Shown here: positions 40,305 through 48,853 of the stretch, in pieces | How the letters are laid out: every line of letters begins with the position of its first letter | Numbering within the stretch: position 1 is the stretch's first letter | NCBI RefSeq assembly: GCF_013032455.1 | Contig: NZ_WQCF01000003.1 | Location: 62,001-126,000 of the forward strand | Length of the DNA: 64,000 bases | Direction: 5' to 3' | Source of the DNA: Ruegeria atlantica | GTDB lineage: Bacteria; Pseudomonadota; Alphaproteobacteria; Rhodobacterales; Rhodobacteraceae | Notes under the pieces: generated by a model | Seen by the model: only the letters and a program-made list of their open reading frames with translations | Database searches by the model: none | What the model was told of the DNA's origin: nothing | Program-made: the position numbers and the translations under genes

Positions 40305-41519
40305 TCAGGCCAGCAATTCGGTGCTAATATGGGCTGACCCCTCCAACGTTCTATGAACGGGGCATTTATCTGCGATCTCAAGCAGGCGCGCCCGCTGTTC
40401 CTGAGACAATGGTCCTTCCAAGCGGATTTTGCGCCGGAATTGGTCGATCTTGCCGTCCCCGGCCAGACCGGCATCTTGCCCGTGCACCTTGTTGTGGCAG
40501 ACATCGACCGTGATGCCCTTCAGGGGCCACCGTTTGCGTCGTGCGTACATGCGGATGGTCATCGAAGTACATGCACCCAAACCCGATGAGACGAAACCGT
40601 AAGGCGACATGCCTTGGTCAGTGCCGCCATAAGACTCAGGCTCGTCCGCCACTGTGTGATGTTTGGGACCGGACTGGATATCCTGCAAAAAGCCTGAAGG
40701 ATCAACCTCGGTCACGCGTACCACACCTTCGGGCGCGCCCGGTGGCGGCGCGGGAGGGCAAAGCGTGACGTACCTTTTTACCCACGCGGCAATAACGTCC
40801 GCTGCATATTCGGCATCAGAAGCGCGAGTAATCAGGTGGTCGGCATCGTCCAGCGTGACAAAGCTTTTGGGGTGTTTGGCAGCAAGGAAAATAGAGCTGG
40901 CATTGTCGATGCTGACTGTTTCATCGCGGGGTGCGTGCAGGATCAATAACGCGGCCTTTAGATCAGAAATGGAAGTGGTCAGCGCTGTTTCCGAAATGTC
41001 ATCCACGAATGCCTTGCCGATGCGGAACGGGCGACCACCTAGCATAACCTCGGCTGAACCGTCCTGTTGGATTTGAGGTAAGGCGTCTTCGAAGTGATGA
41101 GACACATGCCCAGGATCCGCTGGCGCGCCCAATGTGACGACAGCCTTGACGCTTGGGATTCCCGCTCGGGCACGCAGAACGGCCGCGCCACCAAGAGAGT
41201 GACCTATCAGCAGGGCAGGAGCCATGTTGCGTCCGGCCAAATAATGCGAGGCAGCTATCAAGTCCTCGACATTTGAGGTGAAGGTGGTGTTCGCAAACTC
41301 TCCGCCTGAATGCCCTAGCCCTGTGAAGTCAAAGCGTAAAACCGCAATGCCCATCGCCGCCAGGCGTGCGGCGATACGGCGGGCAGCTGGAATATCCTTG
41401 GAACAGGTGAAACAATGGGCAAACAAGGCTGTTGCCAGTACCGGCCCATCCGGTAGATCAAGGCGCGCAGCCAATTGGTTGCCGTCGTGACCGGCAAAAG
41501 TAATGCGTTCGGTGGGCAT
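40305..41519 (-). CDS. Bifunctional alpha/beta hydrolase - OsmC family protein
   Basis: A 404-residue fusion. Residues 1-245 are an alpha/beta hydrolase with nucleophile elbow GHSLGGA and a late acid/His pair (HAPRDETVS, DADHLI). Residues 260-404 are an OsmC-type peroxidase domain with both redox cysteines visible (GLGACTSMT and DKCPVHRTLEG). OsmC domains reduce organic hydroperoxides with thiols. The fusion suggests that the hydrolase releases or handles the substrate of the peroxidase; this fusion is known in alphaproteobacteria but its substrate is not. Single gene. Confidence 0.9.
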   Translation of the reverse strand: MPTERITFAGHDGNQLAARLDLPDGPVLATALFAHCFTCSKDIPAARRIAARLAAMGIAVLRFDFTGLGHSGGEFANTTFTSNVEDLIAASHYLAGRNMAPALLIGHSLGGAAVLRARAGIPSVKAVVTLGAPADPGHVSHHFEDALPQIQQDGSAEVMLGGRPFRIGKAFVDDISETALTTSISDLKAALLILHAPRDETVSIDNASSIFLAAKHPKSFVTLDDADHLITRASDAEYAADVIAAWVKRYVTLCPPAPPPGAPEGVVRVTEVDPSGFLQDIQSGPKHHTVADEPESYGGTDQGMSPYGFVSSGLGACTSMTIRMYARRKRWPLKGITVDVCHNKVHGQDAGLAGDGKIDQFRRKIRLEGPLSQEQRARLLEIADKCPVHRTLEGSAHISTELLA

Positions 41520-41754
41520 GACACTTCCTTACGTATCGGGATGGGACTAATACTGTGTGCTTCGGTCGGGGGGCTCAACCCCATTGTAAGAAGCGTCACG
41601 GGAAGGTGAGTAAAATGAAGCCTTTTCGGGGCAGGCTACACGGATTAAGTGACTTCACGTTTTGTGATGATTGGTTAATCAGATATTCGTTTTAATAATC
41701 TTATACGCGTGCCTATCTTGCGGCTATCACACAAAGCCAGCCAAGGAGGCACAC

Positions 41755-41946
41755 ATGGCACATATCGCATCCGCCCCGCGTGGCATCGTTTTTCGCCCCG
41801 ATCTTCTGGTCGTCGTCGCCCTGACCGGTATTCTTGGGTTTACACTGGGGCAGAGCTGGCCAGCGGCGACCTCGACCACTGCCGAGACCGCACTGTCTTC
41901 TGAAGACTGGCACGGTAATGTGCGGCGTTCGACCTGGCCGGATTAA
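41755..41946 (+). CDS. Small membrane protein, 63 residues
   Basis: A 63-residue protein with one hydrophobic segment (PDLLVVVALTGILGFTLGQ, about residues 15-34) and a short polar tail ending STWPD. The ATG has an excellent AAGGAGG ribosome site, which is the main reason to accept it. Its TAA stop interlocks with the TAA of dddP on the opposite strand in the sequence TTAA at 41943-41946, so the two genes converge with no gap. No homologue is recognised. Confidence 0.65.
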   Translation: MAHIASAPRGIVFRPDLLVVVALTGILGFTLGQSWPAATSTTAETALSSEDWHGNVRRSTWPD

Positions 41947-43283
41947 CGCCCCATTAGCTGAGGGTCGAACGGATAGGTGGTCAGGTTTTCGTACCCGTCC
42001 TCGGTGATCAGAACCTGATCTTCCAGTTTGATCGAGAAGTCGCCCCCAACTTCGCCCACAGCGGCTTCGACACATAAGACCATGCCGGGCTCAAGCGGAT
42101 AGTCGTACGAGCCCGCCACAGCCTTGTCAGGATAGGCGACCAGAGGCCATTCATCACACAGACCAACGCCGTGCATCAGGCAGCCGTATTTCTGCGCCTG
42201 ATATTTGTCATCAAGTTTATGCGCATTGGCAGTCAGCTCGGGGATCATCACGCCAGGTTTCAGCATCTCCATATTGGTCATGATATGTTCATACGCGTGC
42301 TGCATGGCGTAGACCATGTCGGGGCGGGGCTGCTTGTCCCCAATCCACCAAGTGCGCGAGATGTCTATGCAAATGCCGTAGGACCCGATCAGGTCAGTGT
42401 CGAAGGCGATGATCTCGTTCTTTTGCGTGATGCGTGGCCCACATTCCTGAAACCAGGGATTGGTGCGCTGGCCGGAAGCCAGCAGGCGGGTTTCAATCCA
42501 TTCCCCCCCGCGCCGAATGTTTTCGGCATGTAGAACGGCCCAGATGTCATCCTCGGAAGTCTTGCCGTCACCTACATTGGCGCGGGCGAAATTCTCCATC
42601 TCGGCCACGGCGGTTTCGCAGGCATGGTGGGCGCAGCGCATGGCCAGAATCTCATCGGGGCCCTTGATGGCACGAGTCTTTTCGGTGACCTCTTCGCCTT
42701 CCATGATTTCAAACCCCTGCGCTTCCAAAGCGCGCAGGCCATGCAGCATGATCTTGTCGACGGCCAAACGTTTGTTGCCGCCGCCATGCGCGCCGATCAG
42801 TGTGCGGACCTCGTTCGAGAACACATCGGCCTGAACATCCACCTTGTCGCCCCGATCGAAATAGAACAGGTCGGCGCCCGAGCGTTGTTCGCGCACCAGA
42901 GGGTTGAACTTCGACAGAAAAGGCGAGTTTTTGTAGTCCCAGATCACCATGTAACCATCAGCGCAAAGCAGCACGGCACGGAAGGGGTTATGGGTGTTCC
43001 ACAACTGCATATTGGTGCTGTCGGTAGCATAGCGAATGTTCAGTGGGTCAAACATCAGCAGCCCACCATACCCGCGATCAACTATTGCCTTGGTCAGGCG
43101 CTTCCAACGATATTCTCGCATCCGGGTCAGATCGGGCAAGGCCAGTCCAGCCGCTTCCCATTCGGCAAAGGCCAGTTGCGTCGGGCCTATCTCGATCCGG
43201 TCATTCTCGTTGGGGGTGCCGTCGCCAAGAGTCGCGCCCTTGGTCGGGTCGATCTTGCGGGTATCGCGGTAATGCTGGTTCAT
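41943..43283 (-). CDS. dddP: DMSP lyase DddP
   Basis: A 446-residue M24-peptidase-fold protein that cleaves dimethylsulfoniopropionate to dimethyl sulfide and acrylate. Counting from the ATG, the residues reported as metal ligands in the Ruegeria DddP structure all align: Asp295, Asp297, Asp307, His371, Glu406 and Glu421, and the catalytic Asp377 is present (HGVGLCDEWP). The N-terminus MNQHYRDTRKIDPTKGATLG matches DddP and not Xaa-Pro dipeptidases. The enzyme is cytoplasmic and dimeric. It is divergent from a DUF3445 gene with 123 bases between. DMSP lysis releases climate-relevant DMS; roseobacters often hold several DMSP routes. Confidence 0.95.
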   Translation of the reverse strand: MNQHYRDTRKIDPTKGATLGDGTPNENDRIEIGPTQLAFAEWEAAGLALPDLTRMREYRWKRLTKAIVDRGYGGLLMFDPLNIRYATDSTNMQLWNTHNPFRAVLLCADGYMVIWDYKNSPFLSKFNPLVREQRSGADLFYFDRGDKVDVQADVFSNEVRTLIGAHGGGNKRLAVDKIMLHGLRALEAQGFEIMEGEEVTEKTRAIKGPDEILAMRCAHHACETAVAEMENFARANVGDGKTSEDDIWAVLHAENIRRGGEWIETRLLASGQRTNPWFQECGPRITQKNEIIAFDTDLIGSYGICIDISRTWWIGDKQPRPDMVYAMQHAYEHIMTNMEMLKPGVMIPELTANAHKLDDKYQAQKYGCLMHGVGLCDEWPLVAYPDKAVAGSYDYPLEPGMVLCVEAAVGEVGGDFSIKLEDQVLITEDGYENLTTYPFDPQLMGR

Positions 43284-43345
43284 TAGAGGCCTCCCTGCCT
43301 GATTTTGCAGCGTGGAGAATCATTTCCCAAGCGTCTTTAAAGTTT

Positions 43346-43369
43346 GCGACCGCGTGCCGGTCGCTTTTT
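43346..43369 (+). terminator. Terminator-like hairpin in the dddP/DUF3445 divergent region
   Basis: Perfect 7-bp stem GCGACCG (43346-43352) / CGGTCGC (43358-43364), 5-base loop, then TTTTT (43365-43369). On the plus strand it has the form of a Rho-independent terminator, yet it lies 37 bases before the DUF3445 start and not after any plus-strand gene. Confidence 0.6.
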
Positions 43370-43406
43370 GACCGACAACCGGGCGAGCAGGTGGTAGGTC
43401 CGACAT

Positions 43407-44147
43407 ATGACGATCCTTCAGACATCAATTCCCTATGATCCGCTGTCGCCACGGCCTTTGCCGGGCATTCAGCCGGGCAGCATGGAAAATTGGTTGCATT
43501 GTGATGAGGCATTTGCCGGCCAAATGCTAAGACGCGCGGCTCTGCTGGCGGATCGAAAGAAGGATGTTCTGGCACTGGACCCAAGTGCCGAACCAGCCGC
43601 GCAAGAGCTTTTGGATTTAGTCCTGCAACACGCCTATCCAGATTGTTCGGATCACGTTACACGCCCAGACGGGCAGATTGTTGAGGTCGACCGATCCCAG
43701 CCCATGGAGACGTTGTGCCAGTTGGTACAAGAGGATTTCTGTATCCTTCAAAAGAAAGGGGGCGAGCACGTTCTAACAGGTGCAGTCCTGTGCTTTCCCG
43801 CCAGTTGGCGCTTGTCGGAAAAGTTCATGTGCCCCCTGATCGACATTCACGGGCCGGTGGCCAGCTATGATGAAAGCATTGCCCGCAGAGTGCAGCGCTT
43901 GTTCGACGGGATTCAGCCGGGGCGGCCCCTGTGGCGGTTCAACGCGCTTTGGTATGAAGACCCCGAACTATTTCAGCCCCGCAGTGCCAGTGAACCACGC
44001 GATGCCAAAGCCCCCGGAGCCGCGCCTTACATGCGCAGCGAGCGGCAAACATTGTTGCGCCTTCCACGCACACGAGCCGTGGTCTTTTCGATTCATACTT
44101 ATGTGATTGAGGCTAAGCGCCTGCAAAATATGGAAAACCCCGCCTGA
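43407..44147 (+). CDS. DUF3445 protein, haem-dependent oxidative N-demethylase alpha-like
   Basis: A 246-residue protein of PF11927. Family landmarks: LPGIQPGSMENWLHCDE near the start, VQEDFCILQKKGG and VLCFPASWRLSEKFMCPLIDIHGPV in the middle, and LRLPRTRAVVFSIHTYV near the end. Characterised relatives include the alpha-like subunit of a haem-dependent oxidative N-demethylase and a subunit of dimethylamine monooxygenase. Here no partner subunits (reductase or ferredoxin genes) are adjacent, so activity on methylated amines is only a possibility. It starts divergent from dddP. A hairpin overlapping the stop (44138-44155) could act as terminator. Confidence 0.82.
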   Translation: MTILQTSIPYDPLSPRPLPGIQPGSMENWLHCDEAFAGQMLRRAALLADRKKDVLALDPSAEPAAQELLDLVLQHAYPDCSDHVTRPDGQIVEVDRSQPMETLCQLVQEDFCILQKKGGEHVLTGAVLCFPASWRLSEKFMCPLIDIHGPVASYDESIARRVQRLFDGIQPGRPLWRFNALWYEDPELFQPRSASEPRDAKAPGAAPYMRSERQTLLRLPRTRAVVFSIHTYVIEAKRLQNMENPA

Positions 44148-44183
44148 TGGCGGGGCCTCCAAGGAGGGTCTTCTGGTTTAGTG

Positions 44184-45098
44184 CTAAATGCCCAACGCGT
44201 TGGCGACACCGGCGATTGCTCCGCTTGTGCTGAGAGCAGAGATTGCGACGGAGTAGGCAAGAACCTGAGTGTTGAGGCGAAAGTCTTCACCCTTGATCAG
44301 GTTAACTGCGGCGAGGGAAGCCGCGATGGGAACCGACACGCTGGCCACGGCACCGGTCAATCCCCACGTGGTTAGTCGCAGGATATCGCTGGGCTGGTCG
44401 TGGTCGAGGGGGGGCGTGTCTTCATCCCCATCAGTGGGCTGCTCGAATGGTTCTGTCCGAAATGCGATGTTGAGCAATTGCTCATCCGACAGCTGGATCG
44501 GCCGGGCTGCTGGTTTCAGCGCCTTTTTTTGTGGCTCTTCCGGGTAGTCTTCATAAATTATATTCAGCCCCGCGAACGGGCCTGAAACTGCCTCAAAAAT
44601 CTGTTTCCTGTTTCGTGGCTTGGATGGCGCCAAAGTATCAAAGGCGCTCATGAATTGTTCGATTGTCAGAACCGTGTTCGACGATAGCCATTCCACGCGC
44701 TGCGTCGCGCAGATATCGACCATTCGATATAGAATAACCACCAGCATAAGTTCAGATATCTCGCTGTCATCAAGCAGCGCAGACACAGGCGTGATGGTGA
44801 TAGCCAATCGGTTTTGCGGTAGGGTCACGATGGGCCTGTGAGCTGTTTTTAGCCCCACTGCGCGATCAAGGCGTTCGAAGCGATCGACGGTTTCTGCAAC
44901 TTGCGTATCCAGAGTCAGTCGAACCAGATACTGGCTGGACACAATGCTGGCCTCTGTCGCGCTTAACTCGTTCTTGCGCTCAACCAGATGGCCATAGTCT
45001 TCCAATGTCGCCGCGACGATCGAGCTGAAGCGTTCGATCGAGCCTTCGGTCTCACCGTTGAATTGAAGACCACCATGATAGCTGTGCTTCGGAGACAC
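44184..45098 (-). CDS. Unknown protein with two C-terminal membrane helices
   Basis: A 304-residue protein that I do not recognise. The N-terminal 160 residues look helical and soluble (LVERKNELSATEASIVSSQY, DSEISELMLVVILYRMVDIC), followed by a polar Pro-rich linker and then two hydrophobic segments near residues 248-266 and 280-300 in the C-terminus (GLTGAVASVSVPIAASLAAV and a final Ala/Gly/Ser-rich stretch). The start is taken as GTG 45098 because AAAGGA lies 7 bases upstream; a TTG at 45143 would add 15 residues. Neighbours give no hint: DUF3445 gene and a lytic enzyme. Confidence 0.65.
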   Translation of the reverse strand: MSPKHSYHGGLQFNGETEGSIERFSSIVAATLEDYGHLVERKNELSATEASIVSSQYLVRLTLDTQVAETVDRFERLDRAVGLKTAHRPIVTLPQNRLAITITPVSALLDDSEISELMLVVILYRMVDICATQRVEWLSSNTVLTIEQFMSAFDTLAPSKPRNRKQIFEAVSGPFAGLNIIYEDYPEEPQKKALKPAARPIQLSDEQLLNIAFRTEPFEQPTDGDEDTPPLDHDQPSDILRLTTWGLTGAVASVSVPIAASLAAVNLIKGEDFRLNTQVLAYSVAISALSTSGAIAGVANALGI

Positions 45099-45297
45099 GG
45101 CACATTCCTTTGTCACATCCTGCCTTGAGAAACAGGTTAACAACGGAAATGGGACAGATTTTGGCGAAAATGGAAAAAAATTAGAAAACGCCCGGATTGA
45201 TTACTCATTGGAAACCTAGGCATTTTAGGGGCCGTTTGATGTCTGTGGCAACAATGTGGCTGGATTGAGGAAGGTGCAGTTTAGTTTGTGGCGAAGG

Positions 45298-46086
45298 TCA
45301 GCCGTCGATTCGCGCTGCCATGATCGCGATGGATTTCTGGTAGACAGAGGCCGCGTTCCATTGCTGGATCACCTCAAAGTTAGGCTGCCCTGGTTGATAG
45401 CCGCGCCCCGGTTTCCACCCTTTCTGGCGCAGAAAATTGGCTGTTGAGGCCAGCGCGTCGGTCATATTGTAGAAATCGACCCAACCGTCGCCTGTAGCAT
45501 CGACGCCATAGGTCAGCGCGTTGCCCGGCAGGAACTGAGTGTGCCCCAATTCGCCATGCTTCGCCCCTTTGGTGGCCGTCGTAATGCTGCCTTGATCGAC
45601 CAGTTTGAGTGCTCCGATAGCATGCGGAATAAAGAACTCGGATCGGCGACAATCATAGGCGAGCGTCGTGATTGCTGAAACAACCTGACTGTCGCCCATA
45701 AAATTCCCAAAGCCCGTTTCCATTCCGTGAATAGCGATAAGCACGCCGCTAGGGACACCATATTGGCGTTCCAACGCGGCGTAGAACTGTGGATTGCGGG
45801 CTTTGCGCTTGCGCCCCTGAGCAACGATAGTGTCAGCGCCGCGGATCTGCATGAACTTGTCCAGCGAGTATTTGAAGCTTTTCTGATTGCGGTCCGCTGC
45901 AATTGTTCGGGTTGCGTATTGGCTTTGGGCCAGTGCCTGCAGCCCTTTTTTCTTTACGCCTGCGCGCTTGGCCTGTTTTGCAAAATCCTGTTTCCAGGCA
46001 TCAAAGCCATTGCTGGTGTTACCACAGGGCGCTGCAGCCGCGTAGGAGGGCAGGGCCAGAACGAACAAAAGTACAAATCGAAGCAT
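45298..46086 (-). CDS. Lytic murein transglycosylase, MltB type
   Basis: A 262-residue secreted enzyme of glycoside hydrolase family 103. Signal peptide MLRFVLLFVLALPSYAAAA, then the catalytic block IAIHGMETGFGNFMGDSQVV containing the acid Glu, and later GELGHTQFLPGNALTYGVDATGDGWVDFYN, a family signature. It cleaves the MurNAc-GlcNAc bond of peptidoglycan with formation of an anhydro end. No lipobox, so likely soluble in the periplasm. Start taken as ATG 46086, which places the signal peptide at the very N-terminus; GTG 46104 is an alternative. Confidence 0.88.
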   Translation of the reverse strand: MLRFVLLFVLALPSYAAAAPCGNTSNGFDAWKQDFAKQAKRAGVKKKGLQALAQSQYATRTIAADRNQKSFKYSLDKFMQIRGADTIVAQGRKRKARNPQFYAALERQYGVPSGVLIAIHGMETGFGNFMGDSQVVSAITTLAYDCRRSEFFIPHAIGALKLVDQGSITTATKGAKHGELGHTQFLPGNALTYGVDATGDGWVDFYNMTDALASTANFLRQKGWKPGRGYQPGQPNFEVIQQWNAASVYQKSIAIMAARIDG

Positions 46087-46152
46087 CGACAAAATCCAGG
46101 TCACTAAAATGCTGAGAAAAGGGTACGCTGCATTTCCTTATCAGCAAAGGCG

Positions 46153-46797
46153 TTAATACAGGTCTAGTTCGTCCGTGCCTTTTAGGGTTTCGAACCACTC
46201 CTCGGGTGTTTTGTTGATCTTGGCATGCTTGACCATCATTGCGTTCATGTTGGGCAGGTCCGACGAATCCGGCCAAGCCTCGGGTTTCCAAAGGTTCGAA
46301 CGAATGACGCATTTGGGGCAGTGGGCAAAAACCGTTTCGATATGAACTAATAGAGACAGTTTGGGGGCGTGGTCGTTGACTGCCATGGTTGCAAGCAACT
46401 CGGGGTCCTTGCAGATGCGCGCCGATCCTCGAATGCGCAGCGTTTCCATTTTGCTGGGAACGAAGAAAATCAGGCTTACGCGCGGGTCCTGCAGGACATT
46501 GTGAAACGTGTCCACGCGCTTGTTGCCGGGGCGGTCTGGGATTGCGATCAGTGCATCCGACAGCACTTGTACGAAACCCTCAGGATCACCGCGAGGGGAG
46601 ATGTCCAAATGGCCTTCGGGGTTGGCCGATGCAATCAGGCAAAACGTGGACTTGGCGATAAAGTCGCGGCACATCTGATCCAGCGCCGACAGCTCTTTGG
46701 CGATGATCTGGGGCAGAGGCGCGCCAGTTATTTGCTCAAGCTTTTCGGCCGAAGTTACAAAGTCAGTATAATTGGAGAAGGGGTTATCTGAAGGCAT
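46153..46797 (-). CDS. PPOX-class flavoprotein (pyridoxamine 5'-phosphate oxidase family)
   Basis: A 214-residue FMN-binding split-barrel protein. The core includes FIAKSTFCLIASANPEGHLDISPRGDPEGF and the FMN-contacting stretch IPDRPGNKRVDTFHNVLQDPRVSLIFFVP (here split in reading), with a C-terminal CPKCVIRSNLW segment found in one PPOX subgroup. Such proteins reduce or oxidise small molecules using FMN or F420; the substrate is unknown, and it is not PdxH itself. ATG 46797 has GGAG upstream. Located 100 bases below glnA on the same strand. Confidence 0.82.
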   Translation of the reverse strand: MPSDNPFSNYTDFVTSAEKLEQITGAPLPQIIAKELSALDQMCRDFIAKSTFCLIASANPEGHLDISPRGDPEGFVQVLSDALIAIPDRPGNKRVDTFHNVLQDPRVSLIFFVPSKMETLRIRGSARICKDPELLATMAVNDHAPKLSLLVHIETVFAHCPKCVIRSNLWKPEAWPDSSDLPNMNAMMVKHAKINKTPEEWFETLKGTDELDLY

Positions 46798-46841
46798 ACG
46801 ATCGCTCCTGGCCGGGTGACCCGAGTGTGAAAGATCCTGCG

Positions 46842-46874
46842 GAATGAAACAAGGGCGCCCGTTTGGACGCCCTT
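46842..46874 (-). terminator. Hairpin terminator after glnA
   Basis: AAGGGCGCCC (46851-46860) pairs with GGACGCCCTT (46865-46874) with one mismatch; loop GTTT. On the minus strand it is followed by GTTTCATTCC. It differs at two of 24 positions from the hairpin between ccmG and acnA. Confidence 0.75.
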
Positions 46875-46897
46875 GCCATAGTGACTCTGCAACCGGA

Positions 46898-48304
46898 TTA
46901 GCAGCTGTAGTACATGCCGTATTCAACCGGGTGCGGAGTGTGCTCGTAGGTTTCGACCTCTTCCATCTTCAGTGCGATGTAGCCGTCGATCTGGTCTTTG
47001 GTGAACACGTCGCCCTGCAGCAAGAAGTCGTGATCCGATGCCAGAGCTTCCAGAGCTTCGCGCAGCGAGCCGCAAACGGTCGGGATGTCGGCCAGTTCTT
47101 CGGCAGGCAGATCGTACAGGTTCTTGTCCATGGCTTCGCCCGGATCGATCTTGTTCTTGATGCCGTCCAGACCGGCCATCAGCAGAGCGGCAAACGCCAG
47201 GTAGGGGTTTGCGGCCGGATCGGGGAAGCGGGCCTCGACGCGCTTGGCTTTCGGGCTTTCGGTCCACGGAATACGGACACAACCCGAACGGTTACGGGCC
47301 GAGTAGGCGCGCAGAACGGGGGCTTCGAAGCCCGGGATCAGACGCTTGTAGCTGTTGGTCGCCGGGTTGGTGAAGGCGTTCAGCGTTTTGGCGTGCTTCA
47401 GGATGCCGCCGATGAAGTACAGCGCTTCGTCCGACAGGTCTGCGTATTTGTCGCCAGCGAACAGAGGCTTGCCGTCTTTCCAGATCGACATGTTCACGTG
47501 CATACCGGTGCCGTTGTCGCCATATATCGGTTTTGGCATGAACGTGGCCGATTTGCCGTAGGCATGCGCGACGTTGTGGATGACGTACTTGTATTTCTGC
47601 AGTTCGTCGGCTTGCTTGGTCAGGCTGTCAAAGATCAGGCCCAGCTCGTGCTGACACGAGGCAACCTCGTGGTGGTGCTTGTCCACCTTCATGCCCAGAC
47701 GCTTCATGGTCGACAGCATTTCGGAGCGCAGGTCTTGCGCTTCGTCGATCGGGTTGACCGGGAAGTAGCCACCCTTGACGCCGGGACGGTGGCCCATGTT
47801 GCCCATCTCGTATTCGGTATCGGTGTTCCAGGATGCGTCGGTTGCATCAACTTCGAAGGATACCTTGTTGATAGTGTTCGAGAAACGCACATCATCAAAC
47901 AGGAAGAATTCAGCTTCTGGGCCCATGTAGGCCACATCACCGATGCCCGACGATTTCAGGTAGGCTTCGGCCTTCTGCGCGGTGCCGCGCGGGTCGCGGC
48001 CATAGGCTTCGCCGGTGTCGGGCTCGACAATCGAGCAGTGCAGGCAGAGCGTTTTTTCGGCATAGAAGGGATCGATATATGCTGACGTGGTGTCGGCGAT
48101 CAGTTTCATGTCCGAGTTTTCGATCGACTTCCAGCCTGCGATTGAGGAACCGTCGAACATGAAGCCTTCTTCAAGGAAGTCTTCGTCGACCAGATCCACG
48201 TCCACAGTTACGTGCTGCAGTTTGCCACGCACGTCGGTGAAACGGATATCAACATACGCGACGTCTTCATCGCGGAGTGTTTTGAGAACTGCTTCTGCGC
48301 TCAT
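46898..48304 (-). CDS. glnA: Glutamine synthetase type I
   Basis: A 468-residue enzyme that makes glutamine from glutamate, ammonia and ATP. Signatures seen: [20 protein letters not shown], the ATP-binding [21 protein letters not shown] segments and the NLYDLPAEE region holding the tyrosine that is adenylylated in the GSI-beta group. This predicts post-translational control by GlnE, itself steered by the P-II protein. It lies 41 bases after glnB on the same strand: the classic glnBA operon. Confidence 0.98.
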   Translation of the reverse strand: MSAEAVLKTLRDEDVAYVDIRFTDVRGKLQHVTVDVDLVDEDFLEEGFMFDGSSIAGWKSIENSDMKLIADTTSAYIDPFYAEKTLCLHCSIVEPDTGEAYGRDPRGTAQKAEAYLKSSGIGDVAYMGPEAEFFLFDDVRFSNTINKVSFEVDATDASWNTDTEYEMGNMGHRPGVKGGYFPVNPIDEAQDLRSEMLSTMKRLGMKVDKHHHEVASCQHELGLIFDSLTKQADELQKYKYVIHNVAHAYGKSATFMPKPIYGDNGTGMHVNMSIWKDGKPLFAGDKYADLSDEALYFIGGILKHAKTLNAFTNPATNSYKRLIPGFEAPVLRAYSARNRSGCVRIPWTESPKAKRVEARFPDPAANPYLAFAALLMAGLDGIKNKIDPGEAMDKNLYDLPAEELADIPTVCGSLREALEALASDHDFLLQGDVFTKDQIDGYIALKMEEVETYEHTPHPVEYGMYYSC

Positions 48305-48345
48305 TCCCTTTGTCCTTCTGGTAGATGTTTCAGTATTCAGTTAAT

Positions 48346-48825
<480 letters not shown>

Positions 48826-48853
48826 TCAGAATTGAATCGCCGAGGGATTTGAG

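Noticed and set aside
41615-41695. A 26-codon ORF with a GGAAGGTGAG site in the gap before the small membrane protein
   Set aside because: Too short to judge, no signal peptide or hydrophobic segment, and the region more likely holds a promoter.
46844-48085. Antisense open frame of 413 codons over glnA
   Set aside because: Shadow of glnA codon bias; glnA itself is certain.
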